From Balanoglossus misakiensis (Eukaryota; Hemichordata): 64,000 nt of DNA. The notes under the pieces are model-generated. The model had not been told where the DNA came from. It worked only from the letters and a program-made list of their open reading frames with translations, and ran no database searches. The translations under genes were made by a program, and so were the position numbers. Position 1 is the first letter of the stretch. Every line of letters begins with the position of its first letter. Where the stretch lies: assembly GCA_040954595.2 (NCBI GenBank), contig CM082576.2, positions 7,316,001 to 7,380,000 on the forward strand, read 5' to 3'. Below, in pieces: positions 11,401 through 22,248 of the stretch.

Positions 11401-13166
11401 TCTAGGAATGGGTTCTGTTGTTAGTAACAGATAAAGTGTATAAGAAAAGTTTTATTTCCAACTTCAGGATCCATGGCTTGCAACTGGATAAGTACTATGA
11501 TGAAAATAGACATTTTACTATGTAAATATTACTTGCATCTTTCCGTCAGCTCTTCAGAGAGACCATTTCATGACCAGTTTCTAATGTTGACACCTTCCCA
11601 TTTCTTTGTTCTTTACGCCAGTTTGTTCTTCGACCAATTCAGGGAAGACTTGCTTCATGTCATTTACACTATACTGAAGGCAGACGTAAGTTGATATCTC
11701 TTGAAGACAATTCGCTGTCACATGTTAGTATTGTCGCTGTGACATGAGTGTGGCTGATTGTCAGTTCTAATGTTCTATTGTGTACATACATGTATGTATG
11801 TGCGCATGTGCCCATTTGTGTTTCTGTGTCTCTATATCCACCTGTGTGGAGGTGACTTTATTGCATCATCCATTTTCTCCACTAAATGTCTCAAATGATG
11901 TTTCACAGATGGACCTCATACAGAATTTATCCCATCCATTATGCATGACTCGTGGGAAGAGACATTTGCACAACTCTTGTGCAATATTGCACTCTCGGCG
12001 CAATAAATCCTGCTAATCCTGCCCCGTCGACGTCTCGCCGGTGATTTTTTTAATTGAATAATGATTAATGGCGTCTCATTTGCGAGTAATACACTGCAAG
12101 GAGGTGAAGCGTGGCCAGTGGGCAAGGCCGGCAATTTCTTGAGCTGTGATTTGATTTGATTTGTTTGCCAGGGACTGGTGACGGTGCTGGCTCCCAGCAG
12201 GGGCAACACGCTCGAGAAATTCTGCGAGATGGCCAAGGAAGGATTTGAGGTGGAAAGGACAGATAACTACAATAAGACAGTCTGGGAGAAGCACGTACAG
12301 GTAATTTCTGTCTGTCTGTAAGATACTTCCACCCCAGTTCTCGACAGCCACCAGCAACATTTGCTATTAACTAGACCCAAAACAGCAATAAGGAGTCGTG
12401 TTTTTTCTTGCCTGCCTGTTAAGGCGCAGTCATCGACCCCCCAAGTGTAGTTTCTCGGGTGTATATTGTGAAGTCATCGTGGCGTTCATTATCCTAGTAT
12501 CTGAGCAAAAAACCACTCCCGCATGACTCGTCACCACAGCGTGGAGATTAAAGGTCGAGAATATGTGAGACTTGTTGCTCTGAAGAGAATTGGATTTGTG
12601 AGTTGAAAATGTGCATTTAATCGTGTTATCCTTGATGCGGTCACATTCTATGGCCCGAGTGTCTCCTTAATTAGGCCCTCTGTTATTCATTTGCCCACAC
12701 TGCAACAATTTTGTTTTGGTTTATTTTCTCTTGGGGGTGTTGGGGAGACGGAAGTTGGATGGGAAAGCGTGACGGAAATTTTTATTCTGTGTGTCTGCGT
12801 GATGAGTAATGGTGCGAAGGCACAGTGGGTTATTTTCAAGGGCTGCTTGAAGTAGTTCCAACTAAAGAACAAGTTCAACTAACTTTTATCCTCAAGGATG
12901 AAAGTATTATTATCTCTGCCCAGTTCATGTTCTTCACCACTGGTTTGGCTCATCTACTTTCTTATATCTTGCACTCGAGCAGTTCTTAACCATTTCTTTG
13001 ATTTGTGATTGTTTTTTTCCCCTCTCTTCCACAGGCCAAGAGTAACAAAACCGAGGGTTATGATGAAAATATCCACTACCCAATCCTGCTGATGCTGAAG
13101 AAACAGAGGATACCAGTATTGACCACGCCGCACAGAGTACAAGTCCAAGCAGCTAATCTTGGTTGA
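5449..13166 (+). CDS. CAMKMT: Calmodulin-lysine N-methyltransferase
   Basis: This class I SAM-dependent methyltransferase trimethylates a lysine of calmodulin. Eleven exons in phase give 325 residues, close to the ~323 of the human protein: 5449-5538, 5731-5915, 9324-9385, 9683-9743, 10031-10085, 10644-10707, 10965-11025, 11270-11344, 11622-11685, 12172-12300, 13035-13166. Diagnostic segments are WPSEEVL near 115, CELGGGMTCLAG at 138-149 (SAM-binding motif I), LLTDGNE at 162-168 (motif II acidic residue D165), HVICSDCLFFDQFR from 213, APSRGNTLEKFC in exon 10, and YDENIHYPILLML near the C terminus. All align by eye with the vertebrate enzyme. The start is the ATG at 5449 because the next residues lead into RWRLLGQ, equivalent to vertebrate RWKLLRQ. 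Intron 2 (5916-9323) is the largest and contains no convincing gene. Confidence 0.97.
7064..7157. repeat. Dispersed repeat, copy 1 (CAMKMT intron 2)
   Basis: This ~95 bp segment resembles 26677-26780 in the same orientation. Shared blocks include TTTTCTCCATAG and the surrounding AAAAC...GGTGTT and GATGGC...ATTTTGAA. The family is unknown to me and I cannot define its ends. Similarity was judged by eye. Confidence 0.55.
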
Positions 13167-14243
13167 ACCAAGCAACATTGGACCAATATATGTCAGTGCA
13201 ACACACAGTAACAAAAAAATAAGGTTTCCATTTGTCTGTTGAGCTTCTGGTGCCATTATAAATCTGTTATTATTTTAAATTTTAAGCCGCCCATTGTCCT
13301 TGGAGAACAGGGCCAGTTTGGTTGGATGTGTTTTAGTGCTGTAAAATTTCACCATGCTCACCGTGGGACCATCTCAGTGACCGTATACGTTAAAGGCAGC
13401 TATATATGTATGGGGGCCAATTTTCTGACTTTTTTACTTCTGGCAACCAACGTGTGTGTTAAGACATGTTTTTATGATAGAAATCTACAGATAAAATCCT
13501 TGGATATGAAATGGGTGTGCACATAGTTAGTCCAGTTGATCGCCGTCCAGTATAGATTTGTCAGTGTTAACTTATGGATAGGTTGTGTCTTGATATTTGA
13601 CCTCTGAAACTCACTGACACTAGAAAATGACTGATTCACAATGGAGCCCAGTAGTGGAAATGGGATTACTCGTGTTTAATCTAATTTTAAAACTTCCAAG
13701 ATGTTTTTAATTAAACGTTGTTCCTCGGTGTCTGTTTCAAAAAAAGTATCTGTTGTATACTTTTGTAAAGTAAATATCAAGAGGTAGTTTTTGCTCTGAT
13801 TTTACCTGCTGATGGTAAAATGAAAACTGTCCCAATAGTGCTTTGAAGTGACCAAACCGAATCTGCATGACTTATTTATTCCCTCCTTCAAATGTCAAAA
13901 GGTACAGTCACCGTGTCTTTCCTGCTGAAGGTGATCTCAGTTAATGACTCCATGGTAACGAGGAATTTACAACAAACAAGATATCTGTAGATAATTTATA
14001 TTTTTGCTGCTATTGGCAATATATAGTAAAATGTGTACAGATTTATATTTCCCCAGATCAAAGATGTCTATTACAGTAGATTTATGAATGGGTTTATTGC
14101 CAAATATTCCATGGTATGAAGATAATTACGTGTACATCTAGAGATTACATATTTTTCAATTTCATGAAAGTTGATGTAGTTCTTGTTGCCTGTATGTGTG
14201 CATGAACAAGATGAGAAAATTTCCAACATTACAATTGTGACTG

Positions 14244-14249
14244 AATAAA
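14244..14249 (+). terminator. Poly(A) signal AATAAA for CAMKMT
   Basis: A canonical AATAAA about 1.08 kb after the CAMKMT stop codon. It is the first one noted downstream on this strand. Use is inferred from position only. Confidence 0.5.
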
Positions 14250-15698
14250 ACTGAATATTTCAAGTCTTGCTACACAGCATTGTTTTTTGATCATTATTTA
14301 AGAGACAAAGTCTCTCTCTCGCTGCCCTTTTTCCAATACCGGTATCCTAAAAGTGAGCCCTCAACGGCGTGATCTAAACATCTTCCGTTTTAAAAGATCC
14401 GAGTGGGACTCAGAACCAACCAACAGCCACTGGTGACATCACGAATACTTTAATACATGAACCATAGACCCTGGGTATGTCTATACATGAACTCAGATTG
14501 ACCTATTCACGCGGGATTTGTATCCAAGGGATGACGTATCCAACATGGCAACAAGCAGAATACAAATCAACGTTGTCTGGATTTTTTTCACTTCCACTAT
14601 TAAAAAGGGCTTGGGCCATTTCCTTGAGGCTAAACCTCGCGTGTACGTGATTTTATTTACAGGCATGCAATGATCACTAGAATTGTCTGCATTTTTGTTC
14701 TCGTCCAGAGCGACAAACTCAAAGGGGCCCTATAAATCACTACATGTACATCTGTAAAAAAAATATTTCTCCCCTTTAGGTAGATTGTGTCTGAGAGTAC
14801 TAAAATGAAAGTATATTATTACAGGTATGATTGCACTGTACTCGCTGGAAACCGCAGATATAATGACGTTCGAAATAACAGCTCATTGGGGATCACAACG
14901 GTGAATACATTTGTGTCATGTTTATCAGATTGGACGGCGTGATCGGAATTTAAACCAAGGAGGAAGACGCTTGCTCAAAAAAATAGATATTTTATTGAAG
15001 CCAACATGTGTTACATTTATCGTGAACATACATTGGCACCAAGGCGTTGTTCATTTCCTTCGCTTACGTAACGCGACATCTTGAATATAAACATTATGTC
15101 GAACACCTGACAGTCAATTTCCTTTCGAAGCATGTTAACCGGGAGTTGTCAATAAAGAAGTGTTAAAACAGTCCACACTCGACTGTTTTCTGTCCAGTTA
15201 TGATCAGAAGCAAGCTTGAGGTTATTTAACAATTCAAAATCGATTACTATAGTTATATGCCGCCCTTGCAACACTGGCTCTGGCAGAATATTCATAACTT
15301 TTCGGTCACGTGTTTATGTGACGTCAGTAATGACATGAAATGGACAAACTGCGATGACGCCATAATTGCAATAAGGGTCGTTTTGACGTCAAACTAGGGT
15401 GACTCGGTTTATAGACGACAATGTCTCCCGCTGTTTTTGTTGGCTTTTTTGTCTTTCACAGAGATGTACAGGTTATACTGCGAGTGACCAACCGTGTCCG
15501 TGCTAATTAGTGTTCCATTTAAAGAATAAAACAGTGGTAATGAGCATCTGCAATAATGACCTGTGCATTCAATGGGCATCCTCAGTGAAGTGCATGTACG
15601 TCATGATCAGGTTTTTGTTGCACGCCACAATTAAATCCTAAACACGGTGTGCATTGGAACTCGACTCCTGAGACTGCCAACAGTCTGACTGTTTTCCT

Positions 15699-15734
<36 letters not shown>
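15699..15734. repeat. (ATG)12 microsatellite
   Basis: Twelve perfect ATG units. The repeat makes a spurious poly-His reading frame on the minus strand. A shorter run of the same motif lies at about 18784-18800. Confidence 0.95.
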
Positions 15735-15736
<2 letters not shown>

Positions 15737-16063
15737 TGTGCGACCACCTGTTGATCTGTAGAATACTTGTCCATACAAAACATACCACGACTATTAACTG
15801 TTATGCACCGTGCCTCCATTCACTTAACTTCTTCACTAAGTTTTATCCAGTGTCTTGTCGCTTACTTTTCACAGGGGTTTCTGTGGTCAGATTTTGTATC
15901 AGAATATATGTGAAATCATTCTCGGCCAACGGAGAACTATACGGTCCATGGCGAAAACACATTTAATACACATATCAATGATGACATATACACGTCGTAT
16001 CACACAAAAACTCCATCGAAACGGAACTGGATATTTCTGCAAGCGAATCCGCGGGTGCTCCTA

Positions 16064-16069
16064 TTTATT
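16064..16069 (-). terminator. Candidate poly(A) signal for the intronless gene
   Basis: AATAAA on the minus strand, about 350 bases past the stop codon at 16415. Assigned by position only. Confidence 0.35.
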
Positions 16070-16414
16070 TACCGAGAGTTGAATTATATTAATCGGCTTA
16101 ATATATAAATCTTAGAACGGTTGGCCACAAAAATGTGTCCAGTGAGGTTATTTAAAACATAGACCGGAAAAAAGCCATGGCTTTATCAAAACGATGTCTG
16201 AGTTGAAAAATATGTACACCACAAAATTTACAAAGCTACAATTTGTGTTACAAGAAATTGCTTTATAAAAGTCAGTTGTATTCTAAATACAATCCTTATA
16301 CATTCCGCGAGATATCCCCCCTCCCCCTTTCCATCACGAACTTCGGTGGGTGGGTGGGGGAGGGGTCTGAGATAATGTCACTCGTTTGTGAAGAAAGATT
16401 TGAGTGTACAGAAC

Positions 16415-17875
16415 TCAGCTCTTAACGTTCATTTGGAATTGTCTGACTATGAGCACGGCCGTAGCGGCCTTCACGAAGGGGTCAGGTTGAACCGCCTCCG
16501 CCATCAGGGACACTGGTTTTCCCAACTTGGACGGTTGCCGCACGAAACTGCGTCCTCGAGTCAGTTCTTTACTGTCGTCCTCTTTTTCCTCGTCGCTCTC
16601 GTTTTCGTCCTCGTCTCCGTCGGATTCGCGCTCCCCTTCCTCGTCTATGACCGCATCGATGGAGTTGACCGTGAGAACAGATTTTCCCTTGCCCTGCCGT
16701 TGGTGCTCCAGGAATTCCTTTTCCGTCTCGAATCCCAGCCAGACGTACATTTCATCGGATTTCCGATGATCGATGAGATCGCGAGATCTGAGAATGTCTG
16801 TTTTGACGCCGCCGGGAGTTGCGAAGGGGTTTTCTTTGACGGGCGCCTGGTAATACGGAACAGGCGGGCCGATCAGGGGAACGAATGTCTTCTTGTGCAG
16901 GAGGTCCGACTGTTTCCCTTGCGGTTTTCCCGTTGGTGGAGGAGGAGGGGCCGAGGAAGTGCCGTCCGTCTCCGCGTCGACCTTCTCGGCTGTCGTTACA
17001 CTGTCGACCGCCGGGGAAGACTTGACATGCCGATGGTCTTGTATGGCCGGCAGAGCGGTGAAGTGTCCCGACGATATCATTTGGCTCAACGAAGCCTTCT
17101 TCGTCAGAAAGCTGCTCCCGGTTTTCGCTCGCGGTATCTCCGGGAAATTCAAGAGATGCGTCGGCACGTGGCCTTTAGTCAGGAACACATTATCGGCAGA
17201 ATCCTTCTCGGGGTCACCGAATCTGCTCCCCATAGCCCCACTCATCTCGGCGTTCGGGAATCCGTTCTCACTTTTACCGCCAGTCTTTCTGATCATGGAT
17301 TTCTCTCTCTGCAACCCCTTCTTCTCAACCCTTCCCATCTTTGATATGTTCTCCTTCATACGCTGGAGTCTGAGTTCATTGAGAGTTGTGTAGTCCCGGC
17401 TGATTGTGTACGAAGACTGCAGTTCGTGCAGTGTCCTCTTCAGGTACATGTCTCTGGCCTTTTTGGACATTTCGATAGTTTTCAGATCTTTGGATGAGTT
17501 GACCGTGTCCGGTTTGTAGGGGTATTCCCGCCTTGGGGAACCATCGGGTTTTGCCGTCGCTGGAACCGGACCATTCTCCTTGGAATCGTCGTTGTCTTCC
17601 GCCACCGCCCCGCCGTCCTCGCTCACCGACAGCTTCCTCTCGTCCAGGAGGTTTTTCAAATACAGCATCTTCTTCTTCATTTCCCGCTGATCTTTGGTCA
17701 TGCTCGCCGCCACGATTCGCCTCTCGTTCTCAAGCATCCGGACCTCCTTGGCGCCCTCCACAGCCAGGGCGTGGTTCCGTCGCTTGCCCGCGTAGGTGGC
17801 GCGAACGCCCATTTTGCTTCTGACGGTCCGCGTCTCGTCCTTCTTCAGGTCGATGGAGGGCATTCCCTTGGGCAT
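16415..17875 (-). CDS. Intronless gene for an uncharacterised basic/acidic coiled-coil protein
   Basis: A single open frame encodes 486 residues, starting at MPKGMPSIDLKKDE in a good initiation context (ACCACCATG). I do not recognise a family. The N-terminal ~85 residues and 127-195 are charged and probably helical, with a possible coiled coil. A proline run lies at 309-315. A strongly acidic tract rich in D, E and S spans about 411-437. There is no signal peptide or membrane segment. Composition and length argue against chance, although the opposite strand also has a long open frame. Lack of introns among multi-exon neighbours suggests a retrocopy or an intron-poor fast-evolving gene; no poly-A remnant or flanking repeat was seen. 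It is convergent with CAMKMT and divergent from ADPGK. Confidence 0.72.
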   Translation of the reverse strand: MPKGMPSIDLKKDETRTVRSKMGVRATYAGKRRNHALAVEGAKEVRMLENERRIVAASMTKDQREMKKKMLYLKNLLDERKLSVSEDGGAVAEDNDDSKENGPVPATAKPDGSPRREYPYKPDTVNSSKDLKTIEMSKKARDMYLKRTLHELQSSYTISRDYTTLNELRLQRMKENISKMGRVEKKGLQREKSMIRKTGGKSENGFPNAEMSGAMGSRFGDPEKDSADNVFLTKGHVPTHLLNFPEIPRAKTGSSFLTKKASLSQMISSGHFTALPAIQDHRHVKSSPAVDSVTTAEKVDAETDGTSSAPPPPPTGKPQGKQSDLLHKKTFVPLIGPPVPYYQAPVKENPFATPGGVKTDILRSRDLIDHRKSDEMYVWLGFETEKEFLEHQRQGKGKSVLTVNSIDAVIDEEGERESDGDEDENESDEEKEDDSKELTRGRSFVRQPSKLGKPVSLMAEAVQPDPFVKAATAVLIVRQFQMNVKS

Positions 17876-20800
17876 GGTGGTCGTGTAGTGCGGGTGACAG
17901 TTCGGACTTTTACAGTGAGTTGCAAGGCATCTGCGCGACTTTCAAATTCCCGCGTTGAGTTTTAAGGAGTAGCTGTTGCTTTGCCAACCATCTTCTGTCC
18001 TTGAACGAGTCGAGATAGTTACTGCGCATGCATGCAGGGAACACGCGCACACCCGTACGTCTTGGTTGAGTTTAATAAGACTGTCAGTGTCGCACTTTCT
18101 TCTGGCAAATTGGAGTCTGCTGTATGCCCTGCCAACCAGCCACTGTACCTACCAACAAAAACAAGAAAGTATATCAAACCTAAAATAAGCAGCATATCTC
18201 AGCAGAGTACATACTCCCACCCGCAGCAATTGTTATGCTGTTTTGTCCAAAGATGACAAAATTATATACTTACAACAACTACTACTTGTTTCTTACACAA
18301 TTAATGCTAATGCAATAATCTCAAAATACGTAGTTCCAACCATGTTTAACGCATTTAGTGTACGTTGTTGGTAAACGTCTCCGACGCTCAGAAACATAAA
18401 AAAATCTAGGGGCAACCGCATCGATAAGTCACAGGGCAGAATAATTAGACAATTTGACAGACAGATAGACACGACAGAGACAATAATTTATCACGTTTAT
18501 CGTTTCTGTTATGTTTGTATAAATGTAATAAAATAGTTTCTATGCCGTTTAGGGCGCGTGCACCCAATCTGTTTTTCAAGCGCCAGCGTTGAGTCATCAT
18601 CACGAGCCGCGCCGGGGTCTCAGGAGTGTTTCACCCTCTGACACCTGTTGGATTCGATCGGTCGCGACTTTTTTCAAGTGTCTGGTATGTTTTGACGACT
18701 ACACAAGTCGGCCAAAGTACACTTTACAACATTAAAAGAACACCACTCCATTAAATGAATGCAGAGTCAATAAACCCGACTTCATGATGATGATGATGAT
18801 AACGGCAGACTGGAAGATAAAGAGCGCGGATTAACAATGGCTGCATAGTGCGGCAGGTGACCCCTAAAAAGCCATGACGTGACCAGTTGTACTGGGCAGT
18901 TAAACGCGTCAGATTTTAACGAAAAAGCTTTCGCGAGTCATGAACTATTGAAAAACATGTCTTGTTGCCAAGTAAGAAGTCAGTCCCGGTAGATTTCTAG
19001 ATCAAAGGTCCGCGATTATGGAGTCATGTTCGTTGTAAGTCGGACCTGGCTGTCAATTTAAAGTCACCATGGTGTCTCACCAAAGGCACTTCAGACAATT
19101 GAAATATCGCCTCGGGGGCAAACAGAAGAAACAGAATGGACATTCGAGGGAATTACTGCCAATTTTTGGACAGCACTGCCACGCATACCAGTCATGCAAA
19201 GATCACCGACGCATTTTATGGCGACCGAGTTGACGACCGCAAGTTTTACCGCGTGTACGAGTGAATGATATGGTGCCACTGGTTCGTAAAGGCGAACATT
19301 GCTCCGAAGTCGTTACATTAAAAGACAGAACATAAAGTAGAGTAACATCGCAACTTGTGATGCCACTTATCGATATTGCATTGGTAACCTGACCAATAAA
19401 ACTACATGTATAGTGTCAAACGTGTCTAGCCCCTGTTATCGTCGTGGCTACGTGCAGACGCCATCGACCGACTGTTTACACCGTTCTTTTTACACCAACA
19501 CTTAGAAATATTCGGTTCATAATTTAGTAAACTTTTTTTTTTATCCGGGGCGTTTCAGGAGGAAGTCAATGGTAACCAGGGCCGTCCATGACTATTCGGA
19601 CGCGTCGGGTATCGATATTTCGCAGTTCGAGCGAAGGCAGCGGCGGTCATTTCCATGGAAACGTCACGCCAGGGTGAAGCCAGCAGTCAAAGCCGCATGT
19701 TTGGGTGGCTTCGCTGTTATTTTAATCCCTAAAATGCCACAGTCTTGTCTCCGGAGAATAATGGCATTCGAATGAATGCGAGCTTGGGATCATCCGAATT
19801 CTTACTGAGCCATGTCCAAACATGGGACTGAATCTCCAGGCGATTAAGTTCGAACGACTTGTAACCCTGTTTAAACAGGACATGTTGTAAACAGAGGAAT
19901 GTAGGACTGGGCTTGGTAATAAAAGTGCCACCTACCTTTTACAAGGTACTGATGTGAATGTGGGCAGTAGTTGCTTCCTCAAACCCGTCTTACAAAGCTT
20001 TCAGTCATGAGTTTGGTCACAGTACTTCTTTATGGTTTGATCATGCTTTTCGGTCACTAGTTCTGTGTGGATCTTTGAATAAAAACCACTGGGTGGGTAA
20101 AAAACGGACAACTGCGAGTTGTTGAACTACATAAATGCGACGGGTTGTATATTTCCCGATGGAACACGGAATACAGTGTCGTCTTTACCCCCGAATTTAG
20201 ACAGTCCTCAGGAAGTGTTTACCTCGCTACAGAAACAAGGGTCTTGGAACTCATCGCGAGGGATGGTCGACGGCAAACATGCGCACCTGTTACCCTAACT
20301 CGGTGGTAACCGGCCACGTCGGACAGCAGTGACAAGTGGCGAAAGGTCATGCACCCTGGCCTTAGAGAAAAATAATGTGTGACAGACAAGCCAAACTGTG
20401 TGGGGAACTTGACATATGTGCTGACTCCGCTATGGCGTTCAAAGTTTTATAAACTCTCTAGGGCTCCAAACCAGGGCGCAAGGAAACCGATGTGTTTCAA
20501 GTAGACCCCTTCGCATAGGAATCAGATGGTTTGTTCCACAGTCACAAAACAAAAGATACTCTTGAATAGACTGATGTTATGTATGTTAATCACTCGTAAG
20601 TATTGGGCGACAACAAAAGCGATGGGTCTTACGCATGGTTGCCCGAAGGGTGTCGTGGCTTTAAAATAGTTGCAACCATTGTGGTGGATGTTTGCACTAA
20701 ACTAAAAAGCGCTATCGAAAGTTGGAGTACGCGTAATTGCAGTAGTGCATTGATCTAAAATGGTCCGTGACACAGTTCAGACCAAATATTGATGCAGCAC

Positions 20801-22248
20801 TTGCAGACGCTTTAGACAGGTGGCATCTTCACACGACGTACGCGACGGCGGTGCGCCTGTAAACTAAACCGTTGTCATAACGACCAGGTGGAACGCGCAT
20901 CGCGGAATAGCGGACTGTGCAATTCAATCGTCCGCAATCACTTTGGCTCTTTGTCATAATAAACTAATTGACACCTTTCTGGTTACTGTACATTATCAGC
21001 ACTCGACATTTGACAACAAAACTGTTTACACAAATGGTCCACGCACTGGCATTGACGCCCGAGACGACAGTTGAGAAGCGTACATCGGCTGAGGGCGTAC
21101 TTCATTGAGCTCACCACAGGCTGCACGCATACATGATCATTTTGATCTCCAATGGTGCAGTGTCCGAATAATTAAGACATGGAATAATACAATGCTATAT
21201 AAAAACGCTGAAAAATGGCAGTGAAGAATCAAACATCAACTGCGCCGGATAACTAATCATGCAATTAATAATAATTAAAATTTTGAGAGGAAATCGGGAC
21301 TTTAGAACGAATTTTTGTGTCTCCCGTGCTGGGACACCCTCTGCACTGCTATTTCCATCACTGAATATGACAATAAAAGGCCAAATGAGCTGCAACTCAA
21401 TAAAATATGTTAAGCTTGAAATATCTCCAATACCGACGCAGTATCCAAAATGAGACAAAAGAATACGGTGCTATATATACTTTTTATAACTCCCCCTTTC
21501 CACCAAAGAAATCTAGAAAGTCAGTGAACATGACAAACAGTCCTGTTTACCACCACACATGTTTTGCTTCTATCAATCAAGGAATGTTTGAAAGTATGGA
21601 ACAATCAGTATGAAAAATAAAACAATCTGTAGTCATTAACATATTAGTAATGCAATCCCTTCTGTGGGTGAAGATTTCCATGAAACAATAATAGGAAAAT
21701 AGAAAAATTTAAAAAGCATGATATAGGCAAACAAATCAAAGACTTTTATTCTTTTCACAAACAAAACCGCATCGACCCTCTGACACATGATGCATCGTTC
21801 CATTTTCCATCGAGTAAAAATAACTATTTGTTTTCGCTCTAAAAAGTTGTCGAGGTATTTTGGTACCTCTGTGATCAGATGATTCACTGATGCGCTCACG
21901 AGGCAGTACACATGAATTCGCACTTTTGTGGCAACCCGTATAAACCGGTTTAGATCCAACTAAGATGATAGGGTATTGTCAACATGTGTGATCAGTACTA
22001 AACTTCAATCGCATGAATTTTCTTCGGAAAAGATGTCAATTTGGTGAGAAAACTGTGCAATTTATTATGCTATAGGGCACACAGCTTTCCCCAAAGTGCT
22101 GAAATTTACCCATGACACAATATCGTTGCCGATTAACCGAGTGCGCCTCCCCTCTAAAAATGTGGAACAACCCGCCGTTCAGCTGATCATCACCAGGCAC
22201 TTCCCCGAGAAGCCATCGAAGCCCTAACCATATGCAACTACAGAGAAA
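17876..22248. other. Intergenic region between the intronless gene and ADPGK
   Basis: These 4.4 kb hold the 5' sides of both flanking genes, which are divergent. Apart from a short ATG microsatellite near 18784, I find no exon series, RNA gene or recognisable mobile element. The short open frames present lack splice context and protein-like composition. Confidence 0.5.

Larger units (their letters stand above)
13167..16414. other. CAMKMT 3' UTR and intergenic region
   Basis: The first ~1.1 kb is probably CAMKMT 3' UTR, ending near the AATAAA at 14244. The rest is non-coding, with an (ATG)n microsatellite at 15699. Near the right side a minus-strand AATAAA (16069-16064) lies about 350 bp past the stop of the intronless gene. 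I see no other gene here. Confidence 0.55.

Noticed and set aside
15582-15788. Poly-histidine protein
   Set aside because: The His run is translation of the (ATG)n microsatellite on the opposite strand.
16388-17344. 318-residue open frame on the plus strand
   Set aside because: It is antisense to the intronless 486-residue gene, has no recognisable domain, and its composition is what the opposite codons would give.
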